A stretch of 9,942 nt of DNA from an uncultured Coriobacteriaceae bacterium (lineage in GTDB: Bacteria; Actinomycetota; Coriobacteriia; Coriobacteriales; Atopobiaceae). The notes under the pieces are model-generated. The model was not told the origin of the DNA. It worked only from the letters and a program-made list of their open reading frames with translations, and ran no database searches. Positions 1 through 7,835 of the stretch are shown here, one piece after another. Within the stretch, counting starts at the first letter, position 1, and each line of letters starts with the position of its first letter. A program made the position numbers and the translations under genes. The stretch covers positions 1 through 9,942 of the forward strand of contig CACXFF010000134.1 of NCBI GenBank assembly GCA_902766805.1, written 5' to 3'.

Positions 1-186
1 CGGCAAGGCCGCGGTACCCAAACGCTGATAAGTGCGTTTGCGTACCCCGTTGGCCGTTCTCAAACGGCAGAAAGCACGTTTGCGTACCCCGTTGGCCGTC
101 CTCAAACGGCAGAAAGCACGTTTGCGTACCAAGGGATGCGCACCCAAACGGTGATAAGCACGTTTGCGTACCCGGTGGGCGGCACT
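1..186. repeat. 42-bp tandem array of inverted repeats
   Basis: Four consecutive units start at 19, 61, 103 and 145, exactly 42 bp apart. Each begins with the inverted repeat CAAACG-N10-CGTTTG followed by CGTACC. Units 2 and 3 are identical over 28 bp (61-88 and 103-130) and then differ through most of the 14-bp linker, which keeps its length. Loop sequences vary (ctgataagtg, gcagaaagca twice, gtgataagca), with AAG kept in the middle. In unit 1 the arms extend to 12 bp (13-24 with 35-46, one mismatch). Bases 2-18 match the linker of unit 3 at 10 of 17 positions in the same register, so a further unit probably lies left of the window. Two plus-strand frames are open across the array, but differences between units are mostly non-synonymous, which favours a non-coding array. 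It may be a regulator-binding array, a transposable palindromic element, or a 3' structure for the minus-strand gene that ends at 221. Confidence 0.85.
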
Positions 187-220
187 GCGCGCAGTCCCCG
201 TACGGCCGTGCGGAGGTGAC

Positions 221-2899
221 TTACCGGTCCGGCTCCCGTTCGATCGAGCGCACCACGTTCATGATCACGTCATCGCCTTTGAGCGCCGCGAACGCCTGTG
301 CGAAGTTCCGTGCGACCAGGAACACCTCGGCGTCGGTCGCCGCACGCGCGCCTTCGCCCAGCATGCGCACGATGCTCGGACTGGGCGCGACCACGATGTG
401 CCCGGCCTCCAGCTCCCTGTCTAGGTCCTCCATGTGCAGGTCGGCACGGTCCTCGTTGTAGATAGATGCGAGCTCCATGACCGCCATCGGCGCGCAGGAG
501 TTGGGGTGGCACAGGCAGCGGTGGTAGCAGCTGCGGGCGAGGTCGTGCTTCTCGAGGTGGTACTGCATGAAGGCCATGCGGTAGTACGCGACCCCGATGC
601 TCTCGTGGGTGTGGGCGCGCGAAAGTGCCACGTTGAGTGTGTCGATGGCGCCCTGGTAGTCGCCTGCCTGCTCCTGGCAGCGCACGATGCGCAGCAGGCT
701 CCGATCGTCGAGGGGGTCCAGCTCGTGCGCGCGCTGGGCGTGGGCCAAGGCGCCGCCCATGTTGCCGGTCTCGAAGCACGCGGCCGATAGCAGCAGGTGC
801 GCGTTGAAGTAGGCGTCGGGGACGAGCCGCACGCGCGCACCTTCCTCGGCGAACAGGCGGTTGTACAGGCCACGTTCCACGAAGCTGTTGAAGTAGCGCC
901 ACGAGACCCCCGGCTCGTCCACGAACGCGCGCGCCTCCTCGTAGGGTGCCAAGGCGGCTTTCAGGATGCGTTCGGCGGCTGCCGGCTCTTTGTGGTTGAG
1001 CGCATGCACGGCCTCTTCCACGGCGCGCGAGAGATCGTCGCCGTTGAGGAAGAGGTCCTCCACCGCCGCGGCATCTGAGCCGTCCAAGTCGCCGTCGATG
1101 ATGGCGCGCGCCGTGCGTGCCGCTGCCTCGTCCACGCCCGAGCCTTGGTTGTCACGGGCGGCTTGCATGATGACGCTCACGTCGTTGTGCGCGTTGCCCG
1201 AGAGTTGGCGCACGAACGCGTCGGCCGTGCGCCGCCGCCAGAGGTCTTCGTTGATCTCCAGCTCTGCCACGTCCTTGCAGCCCAAAGCCTCCTTTTGGGC
1301 GTCCAGGAGCTTCACGGGAGACGCGCCGGGCTCGCAGTAGCGCCTCTTGGGGCAGAAGCGCTCCTCCTCCATGCCGAAGGTCTGCTCCACGGGCTGCAAC
1401 GACCCGTCTCGGGCGCGCAGCTCGGCGCCGAAGAGCCCCAGCACGGCGAGCGGGTCGGGCAGATCAGACAGGTCAAGCGTGTCGAAGCGCAGCCGGTCGA
1501 AGGTCACGGAATAGAGGCAGCTGTGGTAGGACGAGGTGTCGGAGACGCCTGCGACCGACACGCTGCGCACGCGGTCGCTGCAGGCAAACGCCAATGCGGC
1601 GAGCAGGATGCCCACGCGCGCGCCATAGGCGGAGGCGGCTTTGGCGCGCATGTGGGTGGTGGTGGGGATGGCGCGTCCCAGCTCGCGACTCCAGTAGGTT
1701 TTGGGGAAGGCCTCGGCAGGCGTGAGATCGATCTCGATCGCCACGGCGCCCTGCGCGAGGTTGTCGCGGAAGCCGCAGCTCAGTCGGTAGGGGAGCTGGA
1801 CGCTCTCGATGCAGCTGGAGAGGGCCTGACGGTAGGCCCATTCGCCTGCGGCGTCGGCAGAGGTCCGCGCCTCGTCCAGGCCTGTAGCGGCGATGCTACG
1901 CCATTGGGCGCAGACGGACGACTCCAGGCGTTGCGAGAACTGGTAGAGCTCGGACAGGGTCGCCTCCGAGAGGTCGTCGAACCATCCGTTGGCGAAGCGC
2001 ACGCGGTTGAGCGCGGCTTCGATCTCCACCAGGCGCTTGCCGGCAAGCCAAGAGTAGGTGGGCTCGATGATGCGCAGGTACACCATGTTGCTGCGCTGCG
2101 GCCTCACGGCTTGGACCAAAGGCAGGCGCACGTCATCGGCGAAAATCCCCGCCTCCTCGAGCTGCTGCGCGAGCCACAGCTCGGCGTCGCAGGGCGGCAG
2201 CTCGTCGCCCCGAGAGCCAGCGGCGTGCGTCCCGCGTGCCCGCTCCTCGGAGCCCGCGGCGTCGGCACCGTGGGAGAGCATGCTGTCGAGCCGCAGGTCG
2301 GCGGCGTGGTCCTCGCGAGAGCTGCCGCCACGGGCCTCGCGCTCGCGCACGTCGGTCACGAATGCCTTGAGCGCAAACGACACGTCGAGGGTCTGCGTGA
2401 GGTCGCGTGCGAGCTCGCCAAAGGCTAGGCGGCTCGTGCGCGCTTGCGGGGCCGCGCTTGCTGCGGGTGCGGACACGGGGGTGCCCGCGTCGAGCGCGCT
2501 TGTCGCGGGCACTGCGTTGGGTGCGGAGGGCGGGGCGGGCGCCTCGTCGGCATTCCCGCCTGCTTCGGGAGCTTGGGCTGGGCTTGGGGCAGCGTCGTCG
2601 ACAACGGCGGCCTGTCGCTCCTGCGCCCGCGCCGCGTCGAGTGGGTTGGGCGGTCCGTCGTGTGCCGCCGCGGGGGCGGTGCGCAGGGGCCGACGTCGAT
2701 ATGCGTAGGATATCAGCGCGCCCACCAGCACAAAGCTCAAGCACAGCCCCAACAAGAGCTGGTATGCCAAGTCATCCAATGAGACGGAAGCCCAGCGTAT
2801 GAACGCGATCGTGAGGCAGACGCCGACGGCCTGCGCCACGATGAGGCCCGTCTGGGGCCTGCGCGGATGGACTTGCGTGCGCTTGGGGGCTTCGTTCAC
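221..2899 (-). CDS. Membrane-anchored TPR protein of unknown function
   Basis: This encodes an 892-residue protein that I do not recognise as a named family. The start is taken as GTG at 2899-2897 because GGAGG lies at 2911-2907, 7 nt upstream; an ATG further upstream at 2983 has no such site and falls inside the promoter region. Residues about 18-34 and 44-67 are hydrophobic and form a likely membrane hairpin. Arginines precede the first helix and RRR follows the second, so the positive-inside rule puts both termini, and thus the bulk of the protein, in the cytoplasm. An Ala/Pro-rich linker follows (about 70-160), then a large central region with no motif I can name. The C-terminal part (about 635-800) is helical, with TPR-like units such as those around HAQRAHELDP and YQGAIDTLNVAL. 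TPRs usually mediate protein-protein contacts. It is divergent from the wall hydrolase. The reading frame is confident; the function is unknown. Confidence 0.85.
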   Translation of the reverse strand: MNEAPKRTQVHPRRPQTGLIVAQAVGVCLTIAFIRWASVSLDDLAYQLLLGLCLSFVLVGALISYAYRRRPLRTAPAAAHDGPPNPLDAARAQERQAAVVDDAAPSPAQAPEAGGNADEAPAPPSAPNAVPATSALDAGTPVSAPAASAAPQARTSRLAFGELARDLTQTLDVSFALKAFVTDVREREARGGSSREDHAADLRLDSMLSHGADAAGSEERARGTHAAGSRGDELPPCDAELWLAQQLEEAGIFADDVRLPLVQAVRPQRSNMVYLRIIEPTYSWLAGKRLVEIEAALNRVRFANGWFDDLSEATLSELYQFSQRLESSVCAQWRSIAATGLDEARTSADAAGEWAYRQALSSCIESVQLPYRLSCGFRDNLAQGAVAIEIDLTPAEAFPKTYWSRELGRAIPTTTHMRAKAASAYGARVGILLAALAFACSDRVRSVSVAGVSDTSSYHSCLYSVTFDRLRFDTLDLSDLPDPLAVLGLFGAELRARDGSLQPVEQTFGMEEERFCPKRRYCEPGASPVKLLDAQKEALGCKDVAELEINEDLWRRRTADAFVRQLSGNAHNDVSVIMQAARDNQGSGVDEAAARTARAIIDGDLDGSDAAAVEDLFLNGDDLSRAVEEAVHALNHKEPAAAERILKAALAPYEEARAFVDEPGVSWRYFNSFVERGLYNRLFAEEGARVRLVPDAYFNAHLLLSAACFETGNMGGALAHAQRAHELDPLDDRSLLRIVRCQEQAGDYQGAIDTLNVALSRAHTHESIGVAYYRMAFMQYHLEKHDLARSCYHRCLCHPNSCAPMAVMELASIYNEDRADLHMEDLDRELEAGHIVVAPSPSIVRMLGEGARAATDAEVFLVARNFAQAFAALKGDDVIMNVVRSIEREPDR

Positions 2900-2942
2900 C
2901 TGGTTTCCTCCGTCCGGGGCTACGTGCCTGTGCCGGCGCGCG

Positions 2943-2982
2943 ACACATACGTCCATCATACCCACCATACCGTTGTAATACA
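2943..2982 (-). promoter_or_regulatory. Candidate promoter of the TPR gene
   Basis: On the minus strand a -10 hexamer TATGAT (plus positions 2955-2960) lies about 55 nt before the GTG start and would give a leader of roughly 48 nt. No good -35 is visible. CATAC occurs three times on the plus strand here (2946, 2957, 2966), 9 to 11 bp apart, which could be a phased half-site for a regulator. Assignment is from sequence resemblance only. Confidence 0.35.
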
Positions 2983-2987
2983 CTTAC
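2955..2987 (+). promoter_or_regulatory. Candidate promoter of the wall hydrolase gene
   Basis: TACACT at 2979-2984 matches four of six positions of a -10 box and lies about 45 nt before the ATG at 3029. Its -35 position would overlap the facing -10 of the minus-strand gene, so the two divergent promoters may compete or share a regulator. No good -35 hexamer is visible. Confidence 0.25.
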
Positions 2988-2990
2988 GCG

Positions 2991-3012
2991 CGTGGCTGCA
3001 GCCGCAGCCACG
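2991..3012 (+). promoter_or_regulatory. Leader hairpin before the hydrolase SD
   Basis: CGTGGCTGC (2991-2999) and GCAGCCACG (3004-3012) form a perfect 9-bp stem with loop AGCC. The stem ends 5 nt before the AGGAG ribosome-binding site (3018-3022). There is no T-run, so it is not an intrinsic terminator. It may protect the mRNA 5' end or tune ribosome access. Confidence 0.6.
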
Positions 3013-3028
3013 AGGCCAGGAGAAAGGC

Positions 3029-5410
3029 ATGCCTATGCGCCGCACACCCGCGATCACCGCCCTTGCCCTTGCCCTCGGTTTCTCTCTCGGCCAGCCCCTC
3101 GTGGCACTGGCCGACGCATCTGGCTGGGTGCGTGGGGACGCGGGCTGGAGCTACGTGAACCAGGACGGGTCGTTGCGCACGGGTTGGCTGTGGGACGGCG
3201 CCTGGTACTACCTGGACGAGCGCGGCACGATGCTCACGGGCTGGCAGCAGATTGACGGTGTGCGCTACCACCTCGACGCGACGGGTGCCATGAGCAGGGG
3301 CTGGCTGCGCGACGGTGACGACTGGTACTACTTGGATGCCGAGCAGGGCGCCGCCCATACGGGTTGGCTCTGGCAGGGGGCATGGTACCTCTGCGACGCG
3401 CAGGGCAAGATGCTCACCGGTTGGCAGGAGATCGACCAGAGGCGCTATTTCCTCGACGCGGACGGTGCGATGCGCACGGGCTGGCTGGACGACGGCGGCA
3501 AACGTTACCACTTGGACGCCGCCGGGCTGGCGGTCACCGGCTGGCAGGACCTGGACGGCGCGCGCTACCACTTCGACGCGGACGGCGCGATGAGCGTGGG
3601 CTGGCTGGACGACGGCGGCGCGCGCTATTACTTGGGCGAGGACGGTCGGCTGTGCCTGGGCTGGCAGGAACTGGACGGCGGCTGGCGCTATTTCGCGTCC
3701 GACGGCAGGCTGCTCACGGGCACGCAGACCATCGAGGGCGTGCTGTGCTATTTGGCCGCCGACGGCGCGGCCCGCACGGGCTGGGTCGACGAGGGCGGCG
3801 TGCGCCTCTACCTGGATGACTATGGTCGCGCGCTCACGGGCGCTCAGCAGATCGATGGCGTGTGGTACCTGTTGGCCGCCGATGGCGCACGGCAGACGGG
3901 TTGGGTGCAGCAGGGCGACGACTGGTACTGCCTCACCCCCGAGGGTGCCGCGCGCACGGGCTGGTACCTCTACCAGGGTGCTTGGTACTACCTGGACGAG
4001 ACGGGCAGGATGCTCACGGGCCACGTCGAGGCGGACGGCAGCTGGTATTACCTCGCGCCTTCGGGCGAGATGCAGGTGGGGTGGGTCCAGGACGCGGGCA
4101 CGTGGTACGCGCTGGGGCCGAACGGTGCCGCGCGCACGGGCTGGTACCTCTATCGCGACTCCTGGTACTACCTGGACGGGACGGGCGAGATGCTCACCGG
4201 CTGGCAGCTGGTGGATGGCCGTTGGTACCACCTGTCCGGCGGTGGCGCGATGGACAGCGGTTGGCTGTCCGACGCGGGCGCCTGGTACTTCTTGGATGCG
4301 AGTGGCGCGGCGCACGAAGGCTGGCTGCAGCGGGGTGCGGCGTGGTACTACCTCGTCCGTGCCGAGGACGCTCCTCCGGCCATGGTGACGGGCTGGCATG
4401 ATATCGGCGGCGAGACCTATTACTTCTGGGACAGCGGTGCGATGGCCACGGGCACGCACGACATCGACGGCCAACGCTGCACGTTCGCCGCGTCCGGCGC
4501 GCTGCAGAGCAAGACGGGCATCCCGACCGAGGTGACCAAGGACCCCGCCATCCCGCAGGGTTGGTTCCTCTCCAACGGCTCCCTCTACTACCTCGAGGAG
4601 GACGGGAGCCTCGCGCATGACGTGGTGCTCACCTCGACCCTTGCCTTCCCGCTCACGCCGAGCGGTGCTTTGGCCAACGCGAGCGTCTCCACCCTGAGCA
4701 TGGGCACGGTCACGGTGCCGGCGATGGCGCGCATGATGGGCACCGACAGCGAGCACGTGGCGGCGGGCGGCATCGGCGCGGGGGCGCTGCTGCAGTTCAA
4801 GGACCTGCGCGACCCCAATCCCGAGGGCATTACGGCTGCCCAGATCGACGAATTCATCGACCGGTACTGCGGCTACTCCGAGACGGAGATCTTCCATGTG
4901 CGCAGCTCGTTGCGCGGGCAGGGCCAGGCCTTCCTCGACGCTTCGCGCAGCGCGGGCGTCAACGTGGTCTACCTGGTGTGCCATGCTCTCAACGAGAGCG
5001 CTTGGGGCTGCTCGGAGCTGGCCTGCGGCAACAGCTGGACCGATCCGCAGGACGGCAAGACGGGCGTGTACTACAACTATTTCGGCTATGCCGCGGTGGA
5101 CGACAACCCGTACGACGGCGGCATGCGTTGGGCCAAAGAGCACGGCTGGACCTCTCCGGCGGCCGCCATCGCGGGCGGTGCCGAGGCCATCTCGCGCTCG
5201 TGGGTCAACAACGTCGCCTCGCCGCAGCGCACGCTGTACGAGATGCGTTGGGACCCCGCCTACGCAGCGCGCAACCACGAGGCGGGTTGGCACCTCTACG
5301 CTACCGACGATGACTTCTGTGTCACGGTGGGCTACCTCATGGCGTGGCTGTGCGATGACGAGGGGGTCACACCGTCTCTGAACCTGATCGTCCCCGTGTA
5401 TGCCCGCTAG
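3029..5410 (+). CDS. Secreted wall-binding-repeat glucosaminidase (autolysin)
   Basis: This encodes a 793-residue secreted peptidoglycan hydrolase. ATG at 3029 is chosen because AGGAG (3018-3022) precedes it by 6 nt and a signal peptide follows directly: Arg-containing n-region, hydrophobic stretch at about 7-25, likely cleavage after the ALA near residues 26-28. Residues 31-531 carry about 24 GW...YYLD...G repeats of roughly 20 residues, the choline-binding/CW-binding type that anchors proteins to wall polymers. The ligand in this organism is not known. The C-terminal domain (about 615-785) resembles the Glucosaminidase family (LytD-type, GH73-like): HALNESAWG with likely catalytic Glu656, YNYFGY at 682-687, the GGA segment, and TLYEMRW near 735-741. 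Such enzymes cut glycan strands after N-acetylglucosamine during wall turnover and cell separation. Six cysteines lie in the catalytic region. No clear terminator follows. The function class is confident; substrate and role are inferred. Confidence 0.9.
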   Translation: MPMRRTPAITALALALGFSLGQPLVALADASGWVRGDAGWSYVNQDGSLRTGWLWDGAWYYLDERGTMLTGWQQIDGVRYHLDATGAMSRGWLRDGDDWYYLDAEQGAAHTGWLWQGAWYLCDAQGKMLTGWQEIDQRRYFLDADGAMRTGWLDDGGKRYHLDAAGLAVTGWQDLDGARYHFDADGAMSVGWLDDGGARYYLGEDGRLCLGWQELDGGWRYFASDGRLLTGTQTIEGVLCYLAADGAARTGWVDEGGVRLYLDDYGRALTGAQQIDGVWYLLAADGARQTGWVQQGDDWYCLTPEGAARTGWYLYQGAWYYLDETGRMLTGHVEADGSWYYLAPSGEMQVGWVQDAGTWYALGPNGAARTGWYLYRDSWYYLDGTGEMLTGWQLVDGRWYHLSGGGAMDSGWLSDAGAWYFLDASGAAHEGWLQRGAAWYYLVRAEDAPPAMVTGWHDIGGETYYFWDSGAMATGTHDIDGQRCTFAASGALQSKTGIPTEVTKDPAIPQGWFLSNGSLYYLEEDGSLAHDVVLTSTLAFPLTPSGALANASVSTLSMGTVTVPAMARMMGTDSEHVAAGGIGAGALLQFKDLRDPNPEGITAAQIDEFIDRYCGYSETEIFHVRSSLRGQGQAFLDASRSAGVNVVYLVCHALNESAWGCSELACGNSWTDPQDGKTGVYYNYFGYAAVDDNPYDGGMRWAKEHGWTSPAAAIAGGAEAISRSWVNNVASPQRTLYEMRWDPAYAARNHEAGWHLYATDDDFCVTVGYLMAWLCDDEGVTPSLNLIVPVYAR
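3119..4621 (+). repeat. 60-bp coding repeats (wall-binding domain)
   Basis: The DNA keeps a 60-bp period over most of this stretch, one 20-residue GW repeat per unit, about 24 in all. The only clear length changes are small, for example at repeats 4 and 21. Repeats fall into an A form (GWLxDG..YYLD) and a B form (GWQxIDG..Y.LD). They group as AAB triplets at both ends and mostly AB pairs in the middle. Repeats 14-15 and 17-18 (around 3900-4020 and 4080-4200) are closely similar at DNA level 180 bp apart, which suggests a recent triplet duplication. Confidence 0.9.
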
Positions 5411-5532
5411 CGCAGGCGCTTGTAGAAGAGGCTTACTTATTCGGATAAGCTGCGCGCCATTAGCTATAACGGCGTATGAGCCTGCATAAAATACACGGTT
5501 TTTTCGATATTGTTGCGATTTTATGAGTCACG
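5411..5532. other. AT-rich intergenic stretch before argR
   Basis: Bases 5461-5530 are about 37% GC by hand count, far below the neighbouring genes. It includes a short stem CTTAT/ATAAG (5436-5440 with 5445-5449, loop TCGG), a T6 run at 5499-5504 with no good stem in front of it, and an imperfect palindrome at 5483-5495. No tRNA or convincing gene is seen. Confidence 0.6.
5483..5495. promoter_or_regulatory. ARG-box-like imperfect palindrome
   Basis: TGCAT-AAA-ATACA has dyad form TGNAT-N3-ATNCA and resembles the known ArgR operator (TGAAT-N4-ATTCA), but with a spacer one base shorter. It lies 38 bp upstream of the argR -35 candidate. An autoregulatory ArgR site would be expected in this area. 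The assignment is weak. Confidence 0.25.
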
Positions 5533-5562
5533 TTGACAGCGTGGACCACGGACCGTTAGGGT
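5533..5562 (+). promoter_or_regulatory. Candidate argR promoter with dyad operator
   Basis: A perfect -35 box TTGACA (5533-5538) is followed after 18 bp by TAGGGT (5557-5562), which keeps T1, A2 and T6 of a -10 box. The spacer holds the perfect dyad CGTGGACCACG (5540-5550), overlapped by a second dyad ACGGACCGT (5548-5556), so GGACC recurs with a 7-bp step. This is a good place for an operator. The implied leader is about 48 nt. Confidence 0.5.
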
Positions 5563-5616
5563 AGTCGGTGCCAAAAGGGGCAATGCCGTCGACAGGACGA
5601 GGGGAGGCGCAGTCTC

Positions 5617-6048
5617 ATGCGCAGACGCAACAGCAGACAGGACGCCATCCGTGACATCGTCCGCTCGGCATCCGTGCGCACGCAGCGCGACCTCGTGTCC
5701 GAGCTCGAGGCACGCGGCTTCAGCTGCACCCAGGCCACCGTTTCGCGTGACATCGCGGACATGGGCCTGCGCAAGCTCCCCGAGGGCGTCTACGTCCTCG
5801 CCGAGGACCTTCACCTGCAGCGCATGGTTCACGACCTGGTCAATGACGTGAACCGCGCTGACAACCTCGTGCTGGTCAAGGCCCAGCCGGGCACGGCACC
5901 GGGCATCGCCGCGGCCATCGACGCCGCCGACCTGGAGAACGTCGTGGGTTCGCTCGCGGGCAACGACACCATATTGGTCGTCATGAGCGACGCCGACTCC
6001 GGCGCCGAGTTCGTCACGCTCGTCAAGAAACTCCTGAACAACCGATGA
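5617..6048 (+). CDS. argR: Arginine repressor ArgR
   Basis: This encodes a 143-residue arginine-responsive transcription regulator, close to the usual family length of about 150. The start is supported by GGAGG at 5603-5607, 9 nt before the ATG. The N-terminal winged-helix domain (about 5-60) has the recognition-helix signature TQATVSRDI (38-46), with Ser43-Arg44 at the family SR position. The C-terminal domain (about 80-143) has GTA at 92-94 and the arginine-binding segment AGNDT at 114-118. The family norm there is GDDT; the first Asp is Asn116 here. In known ArgR proteins arginine binding at a trimer interface drives hexamer formation and binding to ARG boxes. It lies 185 bp upstream of argG on the same strand, so argG is a likely target and autoregulation is plausible. 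Family assignment is very confident; the effect of the Asn change is not known. Confidence 0.95.
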   Translation: MRRRNSRQDAIRDIVRSASVRTQRDLVSELEARGFSCTQATVSRDIADMGLRKLPEGVYVLAEDLHLQRMVHDLVNDVNRADNLVLVKAQPGTAPGIAAAIDAADLENVVGSLAGNDTILVVMSDADSGAEFVTLVKKLLNNR

Positions 6049-6094
6049 AAGCGGTCATCCGGCCGCAGCGTCGGGTGCCCGCGCCTCAAAGCCT

Positions 6095-6140
6095 GCCAAG
6101 CCACGACGCTTGGCACACGGCGGACGGAACGCGTCCGCCG
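6095..6140 (+). promoter_or_regulatory. Tandem hairpins downstream of argR
   Basis: Two adjacent perfect stems lie in the argR-argG gap: GCCAAGC/GCTTGGC (6095-6101 with 6108-6114) and CGGCGGACG/CGTCCGCCG (6118-6126 with 6132-6140). Neither is followed by a T-run, so they are not typical intrinsic terminators. They may be processing or 3'-end-stabilising structures for argR mRNA or part of the argG leader. Confidence 0.55.
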
Positions 6141-6199
6141 CAAGGGATGAGTAGGCCCTGTTCTTCGGTATGAGCACGACACGACTACATCAACAAACG

Positions 6200-6215
6200 G
6201 TCCGCTGACGCGGAC
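6200..6215 (+). promoter_or_regulatory. Hairpin before the argG SD
   Basis: GTCCGC (6200-6205) and GCGGAC (6210-6215) form a 6-bp stem with loop TGAC, ending 3 nt before the GGAGG ribosome-binding site (6219-6223). Both arms match the arms of the hairpin at 6118-6140, so alternative pairings are possible. Confidence 0.5.
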
Positions 6216-6233
6216 GATGGAGGGAGAAACACC

Positions 6234-7550
<1,317 letters not shown>

Positions 7551-7587
7551 CTGCATACGCGCCGCTTAGCATCACCAGACTCGGAAA

Positions 7588-7618
7588 GGTCGTCGCAGCT
7601 CCTGCGGCGGCCTTTTTC
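7588..7618 (+). terminator. Intrinsic terminator of argG
   Basis: An 11-bp stem (7588-7598 with 7602-7612, two G-U pairs, loop CTC) is followed at once by TTTTTC. It starts 37 nt after the argG stop and is a textbook Rho-independent terminator. Confidence 0.93.
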
Positions 7619-7655
7619 TGTCGCTAGCGACCGACGTGGTGCTCCGCCCGCGCTT

Positions 7656-7686
7656 GTTACCCCAGAGCCGAAGGCTCCACGGTAAC
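7656..7686. other. Two-tier intergenic hairpin
   Basis: GTTACC/GGTAAC (7656-7661 with 7681-7686) and GAGCC/GGCTC (7665-7669 with 7673-7677) form nested stems with a symmetric 3x3 internal loop and a GAA apical loop. There is no T-run on either strand. The perfect palindrome TCGCTAGCGA lies upstream at 7621-7630. The role is unknown. Confidence 0.6.
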
Positions 7687-7745
7687 AGCGGCGCGCTGCC
7701 ATCGTTGCCGTCCGCCAACGCATCGCCGTTCTCTCCTGCCCGCGA

Positions 7746-7754
7746 TGCTATGCT
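7746..7754 (+). promoter_or_regulatory. Extended -10 promoter candidate for recJ
   Basis: TG-C-TATGCT fits an extended -10 element (TG at 7746-7747, hexamer 7749-7754). No good -35 is visible at 16-18 bp, which extended -10 promoters tolerate. It would give a leader of about 75 nt before the ATG at 7836. Confidence 0.4.
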
Positions 7755-7835
7755 GTGACGTGAGAAGAAAACGATTGGGAAGGCCTGCGCCACGCTCGCC
7801 TCGTGCGCCTGCGTGGGCCGGTGAGTGAGTGAACA

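Noticed and set aside
1..186. CRISPR array
   Set aside because: The period is only 42 bp, the between-repeat segments are 14 bp, and two of them are nearly identical to each other, so they are not unique spacers.
1..219. 3' end of a plus-strand gene with 14-residue repeats, stopping at 217-219
   Set aside because: The frame is open, but a second plus frame is open through the same stretch too, and differences between units are mostly non-synonymous. Kept as an alternative only.
1145..2428. Long plus-strand open frame opposite the TPR gene
   Set aside because: Composition-driven shadow with no recognisable domain; the minus strand has an SD, membrane helices and TPR repeats.
2900..2983. Upstream ATG start for the TPR gene at 2983
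   Set aside because: No SD precedes it and it lies in the promoter region; GTG at 2899 has GGAGG 7 nt upstream and leads directly to the membrane segments.
2984..5293. Long minus-strand open frame opposite the wall hydrolase
   Set aside because: It mirrors the GC-rich 60-bp repeats, has no recognisable domain, and the plus strand encodes a clear signal peptide, repeats and catalytic domain.
5409..5420. Terminator of the wall hydrolase gene
   Set aside because: The stem is only 4 bp (AGCG/CGCT) and has no T-run; the T6 run at 5499 has no good stem before it.
5476..5526. 16-codon leader peptide before argR
   Set aside because: No SD, no arginine codons, and it lies in a low-GC stretch where a short open frame is unremarkable.
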